Of a DNA stretch of 45,846 nucleotides, positions 27,351-34,575 are shown in pieces (the first letter of the stretch is position 1; each line of letters opens with the position of its first letter). The notes below the pieces were generated by a model. The model was given only the letters and a program-made list of their open reading frames with translations, was not told where the DNA came from and did no database searches. The position numbers and the translations under genes are program-made. The stretch lies in NCBI GenBank assembly GCA_036703315.1, contig DATNPH010000138.1, positions 1-45,846 on the forward strand, in the 5' to 3' direction. This DNA is from DATNPH01 sp036703315. Its GTDB lineage: Bacteria; Cyanobacteriota; Cyanobacteriia; Cyanobacteriales; Coleofasciculaceae.

Positions 27351-28929
27351 ATGTATCGTCATCTGCTTTGCCTTAGCATTTTTACCGCAACCTTAATCAT
27401 CTCGCTGAGTTCCCCGCTACAAATAGCAGCCACACCTTTGGGAATAGAAGCAGCACAGGCACAGACGAATCAAGAAAGAAACAAAGAGGGTTTGCGGCTG
27501 AACCAATTAGGTCTTCAGCAGCTCAATAAAGGTGAGTTTCCAGAGGCGTTAAAAACATTTGAGCAAGTTTTGGTTATTTTTAGAGCAATTGGAAACCGTC
27601 AAGGGGAAGGTGCGGCTCTCAATAATATTGGGATAGTTTACTGGAATTTGGGACAGTATCCTAAAGCCTTAGAAAACTATCAACAAGCTTTAGCTATTCA
27701 CAAACAAACCAGTAATAGAGCAGGAGAAGGTCAGACCCTCAACAATATTGGGTTAATTTATAAAAGTCTGGGACAGTATTCCAAAGCCTTAGAGCAGTAT
27801 CAACAAGCTTTCGCTATTCACCAAGAAATTGGCAATAAAGTAGGAGAAGGTACGGCTCTCAACAATATTGGGGGAGTTTACAACAGTCTGGGAAGATATC
27901 CTAAAGCCTTAGAGTACTATCAACAGGCTTTGGCTATTCACCAAGAAATTGGTAATAAAGCACTGGAAAGTACAGCTCTCAATAATATTGGCGAAGTTTA
28001 CAGCAATTTGGGACAATACCCCAAAGCCTTAGAGAACTATCAACAAGCTTTAGCGATCGCCAAACAAATTGGTGATAAACAAAAAGAAAGTACGACTCTC
28101 AACAATATTGGAGAAATTTACAGCAATTTGGGACAGTATCCTAAAGCCTTAGAAAACTTTCAACAATCTTTAGCGATCGCCAAACAAATTGGCGATAAAC
28201 AAGGTGAAGGTGTGACTCTCAACAATATAGGAGTAGTTTACGGAAATTTAGGTCAGTATCCCAAAGCATTAGAATACCATCAACAAGCTTTGCGGCTCTC
28301 CATAATATTGGGTTGGTTTACAATACTCTTGGTCAATATTCTCAGGCTGAAACAATTCTTTTTGCAGCAATTGAGGCTTGGGAGACTCTACGAGGGAAGC
28401 GATTCAAATTGCTAAATTCTTAAACACCGAAGCACTTACAGGTAACCAAGCTACCAAAGCAACAGTGATGCAGAAAATGCAGCGATCGCGCATCATTCAT
28501 CTGGCCACCCACGGCTTAGTTCAAGATTTTAAAGGATTTGGTGTACCGGGAGCGATCGCCCTTGCTCCTTCCGGTAAAGCAGACAACCTGATTGATGGTT
28601 TACTCACCGCAGGTGAAATTTACGAAATGAAGCTGCAAGCGGATCTCGTCGTTCTCAGCGCTTGCGATACGGGACGCGGAGACATTAGAGGCGATGGTGT
28701 GGTTGGCTTATCTCGCACTTTAATTTCTGCCGGAGTCCCCAGTGTAATGGTATCACTGTGGGCAGTTAATGATAATTCCACGGCTTTTTTAATGACTGAA
28801 TTTTATCGCAACCTGCGACAAAATCCTGACAAAGCTGTTGCCCTACGTCAAGCCATGCTCACAACAATGAAACAATATCCTAATCCTAAACAATGGGCGG
28901 CTTTCACCCTGATCGGAGAGGCTGAGTAA
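27351..28929 (+). pseudogene. Decayed exported TPR-CHAT gene (two deletions, three frames)
   Basis: The 5' part (27351-28292) encodes a signal peptide (MYRHLLCLSIFTATLIISLS, cut near AQAQ-T) and about seven 40-residue TPRs (NNIGxVYxNLGQYPKALE type). At ~28293 a deletion of about 40 nt shifts the frame; the lost phase continues as NIGLVYNTLGQYSQAETILF...AWETLRG in another frame to ~28385. There the sequence jumps to a third frame encoding only the C-terminal CHAT part: REAIQIAKFLNTEALTG, LATHG, SACDTG, ending AAFTLIGEAE. By comparison with the paralogue at 11972, roughly 0.85 kb encoding the end of the linker and the N-terminal CHAT half is missing. A 183-codon frame from a TTG at 28378 could still express the half-domain with His and Cys. 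Annotated as a pseudogene, though two short products are possible. Confidence 0.85.
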
Positions 28930-28994
28930 CCATCAAATCACGTTAAAGCAATAATTCCCCATGCTAGAACACTGATTTAGTAATCGGACAAATA

Positions 28995-29036
28995 AGGGAG
29001 ATAGACAAGCTGGGAAGTTGCGGAAGCTATCTCCCT
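28995..29036 (+). terminator. Candidate terminator stem-loop after the TPR-CHAT pseudogene
   Basis: AGGGAGATAG and CTATCTCCCT form a perfect 10-bp stem with a 22-nt loop, about 65 nt after the CHAT stop. The downstream T content is low (CATTTC), so it could be a regulatory or RNA-stabilising hairpin instead. Confidence 0.45.
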
Positions 29037-29108
29037 CATTTCAAGCTATTCCAGCAAGATGTGACTATCTGGTAAATCCGCTTCTATCCTGCAATTTCAA
29101 AACATCTC

Positions 29109-29126
29109 AACGTTTTTGGAAACGTT
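29109..29126. promoter_or_regulatory. Short hairpin/palindrome upstream of site 7
   Basis: AACGTTT-TTGG-AAACGTT, a perfect 7-bp inverted repeat ending 15 nt before TGCATAA of site 7. Possibly an operator; no counterpart was seen at the other six sites. Confidence 0.35.
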
Positions 29127-29141
29127 ACATCCTTCATTCAT

Positions 29142-29170
29142 TGCATAAGTGCAGATGCTCCAGAGATACA
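29142..29170 (+). promoter_or_regulatory. Cluster promoter-like element, site 7
   Basis: TGCATAA at 29142 and GATACA at 29165, N16. AAGTGC after TGCAT is shared with site 4, and CCAGAGATACA resembles site 6. It lies 110 nt before ATG 29281. Confidence 0.7.
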
Positions 29171-29280
29171 GACTCTGCGAGGGCACAGCCATTGGACTAA
29201 AACTAGAGCTGCCATGTGTTTAACCGACAAGCATCAACTCATCGTTTAGAGGGTGTTGGAGTAGGAGCCAGGAGTCAATT

Positions 29281-29994
29281 ATGCTAAGAAACAAACCCCA
29301 AATTCTGCACTGCGATTGCGGAGTAATTTATCTTACTAAAGGTCGATACTTATGTAACAAAACTCCTTGTCCGCAATGCGGTCGAAATTCTCAAATAGAA
29401 CACCTCAACTTGACATCAGTTTCTTCAAAAACAACCTCCAAGAGAACACGTTTCGTTGTAGCAGCAGTGACTGTTGTAAGTGTGGTAGCTACTGGGATTT
29501 TCCTCCCTAAAATGCAGCCCCAACAAGCACAGCTATCTACCGAATCAGTACCATCAAAGCCTACAGTTGAACCAAGCCCAAGCCGTCCTCCTGCTTCTCT
29601 TCCAAACGGCACTAATATCATCCCACCTCAAGATTTGCAGGGACGTGGGAAGCTAAAAATAGCTAATGGAACGACCTACGATGCTGCTGTCAAACTTGTA
29701 GATAGTGTCTCCGGCAAGACACAACATTTTGTGTATGTTCAAGCTAAACAGGAAGTGACCCTTAAAAATATTAGCCCTTGTACCTGTATCTTAAAGTTCA
29801 ATCTGGGAAGCGATTGGAACAAAACAACACAAAAGTTTTTGCAGAATCGCTCGTTCTCGAAATTCGGCAATCCATTAGATTTCAAGGAAGTCAAAAAAGA
29901 GACTGGAGTGGAGTGGATGGACTATACGGTCACACTACATCCTGTACCTCACGGAAGTGCACGAACAACGCCAATTGGTGAAAGTGATTTCTAG
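29281..29994 (+). CDS. Zinc-ribbon, single-TM protein of unknown function
   Basis: 237 residues. The N-terminus has a putative metal site: His10, Cys11, Cys13, Cys25, Cys30 and Cys33 (HCDCG...CPQCG), a zinc-ribbon pattern facing the cytoplasm. One membrane helix follows at about residues 58-78 (VVAAVTVVSVVATGIFL), then a Pro/Ser-rich linker (~80-115), and a C-terminal beta-rich domain (GKLKIANGTTYDAAVKLVD, then PCTCILKFNLGSDWN). I recognise no named family for the last part. The DNA before it carries cluster element 7, so it probably belongs to the same regulon. Its layout, cytoplasmic ribbon plus exported domain, would suit a transmembrane signalling or anchoring partner (inference). Confidence 0.75.
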   Translation: MLRNKPQILHCDCGVIYLTKGRYLCNKTPCPQCGRNSQIEHLNLTSVSSKTTSKRTRFVVAAVTVVSVVATGIFLPKMQPQQAQLSTESVPSKPTVEPSPSRPPASLPNGTNIIPPQDLQGRGKLKIANGTTYDAAVKLVDSVSGKTQHFVYVQAKQEVTLKNISPCTCILKFNLGSDWNKTTQKFLQNRSFSKFGNPLDFKEVKKETGVEWMDYTVTLHPVPHGSARTTPIGESDF

Positions 29995-30046
29995 GATAAA
30001 TCAGTTGGTCAACAGCCTTGAAGAAGGCAGAAGAATGGAGGCAGAA

Positions 30047-30210
30047 GGCAGAAGGCTCTTATGTAACCCATTGGAAGGGGATTCTAACCCCTGCCATATT
30101 GGGAGCCACCAAATCGAAGATTTGGAAGCGGCTTGATACCCTTACTCCCTTGGTCGTGGGCAAAGGACGAAGGCATTCCTTCTCTTCCTCCTGCATAAGA
30201 GCCCTCTGCC
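30047..30210. mobile_element. MITE-like element with 17-bp terminal inverted repeats
   Basis: GGCAGAAGGCTCTTATG (30047-30063) and CATAAGAGCCCTCTGCC (30194-30210) are inverted repeats matching at 16 of 17 positions, enclosing 130 bp that include small hairpins (AGGGG...CCCCT, CAAATC-GAA-GATTTG). There is no transposase. The ends contain the GGCAGAAGG purine motif frequent in this window's spacers. Confidence 0.55.
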
Positions 30211-30250
30211 TTTCTTGGTCAAGATGTTGGTAGTTGTAGTAGAAAAGAAA

Positions 30251-30285
30251 AATGCCCTACTCGATTTTCGAATTGTTAGGGCATT
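30251..30285 (-). terminator. Rho-independent-like terminator, minus strand
   Basis: AATGCCCTA (30251-30259) pairs perfectly with TAGGGCATT (30277-30285), with an inner TCGA/TCGA stem. Read on the minus strand, the hairpin is followed by TTTTTCTTTTC. It would stop transcripts from the ABC ATPase gene, about 440 nt upstream on that strand. Confidence 0.6.
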
Positions 30286-30577
30286 GATCGAAAGCAGTAG
30301 GTCTTTAGCGTACTAACTTTTGTGTGAATAATTGGTAAACAATCTACTAAGTCAGTGTAAAGAGTTTGTAAAAACTTGAAGTTCTGAGACGGCTAATAGG
30401 CTTGTTGCCCTTGAAAACACTGTTGTGGTAAGAAAAAACTGAGGTTTTGGCTCACTCAGACAAAAAACGATAGCGACAATTTACCTTGTCTTTGAGTGAA
30501 GGCATGATAAGGGTGATTCATTTTCAAGTTTCAGGTTATCGGAGTTTAAAGACTATTACATTAATCCAGTCAGTAAC

Positions 30578-30682
30578 TATAGCAAAAGGCAGAAGGAAGA
30601 GGGCAGAGGGCAGAAGGTTTATTCCTGGTACTTGGTCGTTTCAGCCATTAAATCTGTTCTAACCTTTATGGCGACAGCTATA
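30578..30682 (+). mobile_element. Dispersed ~105-bp miniature repeat, copy 1
   Basis: Begins TATAGCAAAAGGCAG and ends TATGGCGACAGCTATA, so the ends are TATAGC/GCTATA inverted repeats. A second copy is at 40119-40222 and a third, inverted, at 45796 to the window end. The purine-rich left half varies and the right half (TTTCAGCC...CTAACCTTTATGGCGACAGC) is well conserved. It is likely non-autonomous. Confidence 0.75.
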
Positions 30683-30723
30683 TTTACGTTGCGACTTTCC
30701 ACAACTAGACAGTTACAATCGCT

Positions 30724-31824
30724 TTAAGGATACAGGGCATCACCAGTAGTGGAGTCAAAGACAAACAACTGGTCAAGGTCGAGCTGAACGCCAATGTGAT
30801 CGCCCGGATGCCCACGCCAATTTCCAGGTGCCTGAACATCCACTAAGGTATCTGAGTTCAGTAGACTGCCACGAATTAACGTTTCTCGTCCCAGCGGTTC
30901 TACTACATTCACCTCTATCATCAGCTGACCCTTGTTTGTGTCTATCGGGTTGGTTAATCCGGCAATCTCTATATGTTCCGGGCGAATCCCCAACTCAACA
31001 GTTTGTCCCTCACTCAGTTGCATCCTCCTCTGAAGTGCATCTGGACAGGGCAAAGACTGACCACTTATCTGAAACGCTTGAGCTGTATAAGTTGTCTGAA
31101 AAACATTCATCGGTGGATTCCCTAAGAAGGTTGCCACCATCCGGTTTGCTGGTTTAGCATAAATCTCCTGAGGTTCGCCGATTTGTTGAATCCGACCGCG
31201 ATTGAGCACAACAATTTGGTCAGCTAGAGTCATTGCCTCTACTTGGTCATGAGTGACATAGATGGTAGTGATGCCTAACCGTTGGTGCAACTGCTTCAAC
31301 TCTGCCCTAGTGTCATCCCGTAGCTGGGCGTCAAGATTCGACAGGGGTTCATCGAGCAAGAACACTTTGGGTTCACGAGCGATCGCTCTTCCCAGTGCTA
31401 CTCGCTGCTGTTGTCCTCCCGATAATTGCTTGGGTTTGCGATCCAGCAGATGGGAAATATCGAGCGATCGCGCCACCATCTCCACTCGTTTCTCAATCGT
31501 TGTAGCCTCAGCTTTTCGCATCCGCAGACCAAAGGCGAGGTTTTGGGCTACTGTCATGTGAGGGTAGAGGGCGTAGTTCTGAAACACCATCGCCACATCT
31601 CTCTGCCGCGCTGGGACATTATTCACCACAGCATCTCCAATATAGAGATTCCCATCAGTTGCTGATTCCAGACCCGCGATCATCCGCAAAATTGTTGATT
31701 TACCGCAACCCGATGGTCCCACTAAAACCCAAAATTGCCCATCCGGCACCTCAAAGGTCACGTCCTCAATTGCCGTGACTTCATCAAATTTGCGACTAAT
31801 CCCTTCCAATCGAACATTTGCCAT
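30724..31824 (-). CDS. MalK/UgpC-type ABC transporter ATP-binding protein
   Basis: 366 residues, the usual length for sugar/polyol importer ATPases. Walker A GPSGCGKST, Q-loop in MVFQNYALYPHMTV, signature LSGGQQQRVALGRAI, Walker B VFLLDEPLSNLD and switch His in YVTHDQVEAM are all intact. The C-terminal ~120 residues form the TOBE/MalK regulatory domain (LGIRPEHIEI). No permease or binding-protein gene is nearby, so it is an orphan ATPase that may serve distant permeases, as known for the glucosylglycerol importer ATPase GgtA of Synechocystis. The exact substrate cannot be read. A minus-strand terminator candidate lies downstream. Confidence 0.92.
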   Translation of the reverse strand: MANVRLEGISRKFDEVTAIEDVTFEVPDGQFWVLVGPSGCGKSTILRMIAGLESATDGNLYIGDAVVNNVPARQRDVAMVFQNYALYPHMTVAQNLAFGLRMRKAEATTIEKRVEMVARSLDISHLLDRKPKQLSGGQQQRVALGRAIAREPKVFLLDEPLSNLDAQLRDDTRAELKQLHQRLGITTIYVTHDQVEAMTLADQIVVLNRGRIQQIGEPQEIYAKPANRMVATFLGNPPMNVFQTTYTAQAFQISGQSLPCPDALQRRMQLSEGQTVELGIRPEHIEIAGLTNPIDTNKGQLMIEVNVVEPLGRETLIRGSLLNSDTLVDVQAPGNWRGHPGDHIGVQLDLDQLFVFDSTTGDALYP

Positions 31825-32074
31825 TTGCAGCTATTGATAACTGGCTCTCTTCCCACTCAAAGAATACCTAAAACCTGGCAGGTAACTGAACCGTAGATGT
31901 TGCCCTAACACTGTAAACCGTAATTTCACGGGAAGTCATTTTAAGCCACGTCTGTTTAAATTCAGTGCTTTCCCCGTCGAAAAATTGAGGGCAACAGTCG
32001 TAACAATGAAGGATTCATTGACATTAGCCAGAGGGAACGCCACAGCGTCCTTGTGAAGGGTAGAGGGAAATCTT

Positions 32075-34045
32075 GTGCAGCACAAAAAAGTCGCGGGCAA
32101 GCTAGCAATATCAGAAACTGAACTTCAAGCTTTTTTTAAGCATTCATCAGACCTATTGTGTATTATTCAGCCCGACGGGGCTTTTGGACAACTTAACCCC
32201 GCGTGGAAACGTTTACTCGACTGGACACCCGAAGACCTACAATCGTGCCCTTGGATTGAATTGGTACATCCAGAGGATGTAGAGGCAACGCAACGTGTGA
32301 TGCAACAAGTGCGTGACGATCAACCTGGCTATGTTGACAATCGCTATCGTCATAAAGATGGTAGCTATCGGCAGCTATCCTGGAGCTTACGCCACAGTGA
32401 GGATGGACACTGGTATGTGATCGCCACGGAGATAACGGCACACAAGCAGGTAAAAATGACTTTAGAACCACAGATTGAACCTAAAGCTGGAAGACTAGAG
32501 GGTTCTAAGCGCAAGGAGAGAGGAAACGCAGCAGGAAAACCCTTCTCTACCTCAACTGCCAACGAACCAAAGAATTCCCATGTTCAGCCACGATGGAGAG
32601 CAATTCCATCTGTACCATTCAGCTCTCCTGCAAGAAAATGGTCTGTTGAGAGGAAGACTATCGTGATGCTGGGAGTAGCATCAGTGATTCTGGTGACGCT
32701 GAATGGTCTGTTTTACAGGAGCTTCATCAAGCAAAAACAAACATCAGATCAGGTCAATAAGAGCCAGCAAACCCTCCAAAAGCTTGAAGGTGTTCTTTCC
32801 TCCATGAAGGATGCTGAAACAGGTCAACGGGGTTACTTGCTTACCCGGCGAGAGTCTTACTTAGAGCCTTATAACCTTGCCGTCAAGAAAGTCGATCAGC
32901 AAATAGCAATCCTCAAACGATTAACGGTAACTGACCCTAACCAACAGCAGGTACTTTCTAGTCTTGAACCGTTAATTGCACAAAAGTTGGCTGAACTTCA
33001 AGAAACAATTGTCCTGAGGAAGAACAAGGGTTTTGAAGCGGCAGTACAGGTAGTTTTGACCAATCAGGGACAAAAACTCATGGATCAAATTCGAGCGTTG
33101 ATCCAGAAAATGCAAGAAAACAAAAATCAGCAATTACAAAATTGGTTAGCGGAGAAAGAGCAGGAAGCCAAGGCAGTACAGCTGATGTTCTTAGTGGGTA
33201 TAGTTCTAAACTTGTTTGCGTTTTATCTTGTGTACCGTGCCATCAAAACGGAGACTACTGAGCGTCAGCAAGCTGAAGTGTCACTTAAACAGCTCAATGA
33301 AGAACTAGAAACTAGAGTGCAAGAGCGGACAGCTGAACTAAAAGAAGCAAACGTTAGTTTGTTGCATTCTAATCGGGAACTAGAGCAGTTTGCCTACGTA
33401 GCTTCCCATGATTTGCAAGAGCCTCTGCGGGCGGTCAATAGCTATGCACAGCTCATCGCCCGGAAATACCAGGGAAACCTTGATGCCAAAGCGGATAAGT
33501 ACATCGGCTACATCATGGAGGGAGCTGTCCGGATGCAGCAGTTGATCAACGACCTGCTGGAGTTTTCACGGGTGGGAACACGAGGGAAAGAATTGGAACC
33601 AACCGATTGTGAGAAGGTACTGGGTCAGGTTCTGAATAATTTAAAAGTTGCGATCGCTGAAAGTAATGCGGTAGTCACTCATGACCCTCTGCCAAGGGTA
33701 ATAGGGGATGAAACCCAACTACTTCAATTATTCCAAAATCTACTTAGCAATGCCATTAAGTTTCATCGTTCAGAGCCACCACAGGTTCATGTCAAGGCAC
33801 AGCAACAGGACAATGAATGGCTATTTTCTATTAGTGATAATGGCATCGGTATGGAGCCAGAGTACTTTGAGCGTATCTTCATGATTTTCCAACGCCTGCA
33901 TTCACGCAGTGAATATCCTGGGACTGGTATTGGTTTAGCAATTTGCAAGAAGATTGTGGAGCGTCATGGAGGACACATGTGGGTAGATTCAACGCCAGGA
34001 GTCGGCACAACTTTTTACTTTACTTTTCCGCTTTTAGAGCAATAA
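32075..34045 (+). CDS. PAS-CHASE3 sensor histidine kinase
   Basis: 656 residues starting at GTG 32075, supported by GAGGG 7 nt upstream. Residues ~12-125 are a PAS domain (AFFKHSSDLLCIIQPDG...). A membrane helix (VMLGVASVILVTLNGLF) leads to a periplasmic CHASE3-like domain with the DAETGQRGYLL signature. A second membrane helix (MFLVGIVLNLFAFYLVY) is followed by a coiled coil and a phytochrome-type HisKA with phospho-acceptor His445 in ASHDLQEPLR. The ATPase domain has the N-box LLSNAIKFH, G1 SDNGIGM and G2 GTGIGLAIC. The order PAS before the first membrane helix is less usual. A response regulator and a REC-kinase follow 78 nt downstream and are its probable partners. Confidence 0.9.
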   Translation: MQHKKVAGKLAISETELQAFFKHSSDLLCIIQPDGAFGQLNPAWKRLLDWTPEDLQSCPWIELVHPEDVEATQRVMQQVRDDQPGYVDNRYRHKDGSYRQLSWSLRHSEDGHWYVIATEITAHKQVKMTLEPQIEPKAGRLEGSKRKERGNAAGKPFSTSTANEPKNSHVQPRWRAIPSVPFSSPARKWSVERKTIVMLGVASVILVTLNGLFYRSFIKQKQTSDQVNKSQQTLQKLEGVLSSMKDAETGQRGYLLTRRESYLEPYNLAVKKVDQQIAILKRLTVTDPNQQQVLSSLEPLIAQKLAELQETIVLRKNKGFEAAVQVVLTNQGQKLMDQIRALIQKMQENKNQQLQNWLAEKEQEAKAVQLMFLVGIVLNLFAFYLVYRAIKTETTERQQAEVSLKQLNEELETRVQERTAELKEANVSLLHSNRELEQFAYVASHDLQEPLRAVNSYAQLIARKYQGNLDAKADKYIGYIMEGAVRMQQLINDLLEFSRVGTRGKELEPTDCEKVLGQVLNNLKVAIAESNAVVTHDPLPRVIGDETQLLQLFQNLLSNAIKFHRSEPPQVHVKAQQQDNEWLFSISDNGIGMEPEYFERIFMIFQRLHSRSEYPGTGIGLAICKKIVERHGGHMWVDSTPGVGTTFYFTFPLLEQ

Positions 34046-34123
34046 ACTAACACCAATAAGTCAACGCCAGATGTCAATACGATCTTTTACTTTACTATCT
34101 CATGCAGGAGCTAATGAATTCAT

Positions 34124-34570
34124 ATGAATGTTAACTCTCCAATTAAATCCCTTGAGATTCTGTTGATCGAAGACTCACCCAGTGATGCTGATCTAACGGA
34201 AGAAGCGCTCAGTGGCAGCAAGATGATTAATAACTTGCACTGGGTTGAAGATGGGGTAGAAGCCCTAGCATTCCTGCGTCGGCAGGGGAAATATACTGAT
34301 GTACCTCGTCCTGATTTGATTTTGCTTGACCTCAACTTGCCAAAAAAAGACGGTCGTGAGGTTCTAGCGGAAGTCAAGGCAGACCCCAGCCTTAAACTTA
34401 TTCCTGTTGTGGTTCTCACCACCTCAGCGGCTGAGCGAGATATTCTCAGAACCTACGAACTTAATGCGAACTGCTACGTTACGAAACCGATTGATTTGGA
34501 GCAATTCATTAGCGTGCTAAAGCTGATTGAGGAGTTTTGGCTAGCTGTAGTCAGATTGCCGTCGGAGTAA
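34124..34570 (+). CDS. Rcp1-like single-domain response regulator
   Basis: 148 residues, a stand-alone receiver. The acidic pair is in LLIEDSPSDADL, the phospho-acceptor is Asp69 in LLDLNLPKKDG, switch Thr in VVLTTSAAERD, and Lys in YVTKPID. The NLHWVEDGVEALAFLRRQGKY stretch is typical of Rcp-type regulators paired with phytochrome-class histidine kinases, matching the HisKA type of the upstream kinase. It has no output domain. GGAG lies 13 nt before the ATG. Its stop is 5 nt before the next start, so the two are co-transcribed. Confidence 0.93.
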   Translation: MNVNSPIKSLEILLIEDSPSDADLTEEALSGSKMINNLHWVEDGVEALAFLRRQGKYTDVPRPDLILLDLNLPKKDGREVLAEVKADPSLKLIPVVVLTTSAAERDILRTYELNANCYVTKPIDLEQFISVLKLIEEFWLAVVRLPSE

Positions 34571-34575
34571 GAAAT

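Larger units (their letters stand above)
28930..29280. other. 351-bp spacer with stem-loops and cluster element site 7
   Basis: Holds a 10-bp stem-loop (28995-29036), a 7-bp hairpin (29109-29126) and cluster element 7 (29142). No convincing gene was found. Confidence 0.7.
29995..30723. other. 729-bp gene-free stretch
   Basis: Contains a 164-bp inverted-repeat element (30047-30210), a minus-strand terminator (30251-30285), and a 105-bp dispersed repeat (30578-30682). The remaining 30286-30577 is AT-rich with one long-range 7-bp inverted repeat (TCACTCA 30452, TGAGTGA 30493) and no credible ORF. Confidence 0.75.

Noticed and set aside
29018..29200. A 60-codon ORF in the spacer before the zinc-ribbon gene
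   Set aside because: It spans two hairpins and promoter-like element 7; its composition looks non-coding.
30192..30220. An eighth TGCATAA resembling the cluster promoter element
   Set aside because: No GATAYA-like block at the 22-23 nt offset, and the sequence is part of the right inverted repeat of the 30047-30210 element.
30018..30233. A 71-codon ORF between the zinc-ribbon and ABC genes
   Set aside because: It lies almost wholly inside an inverted-repeat element, has no ribosome site and no family resemblance.
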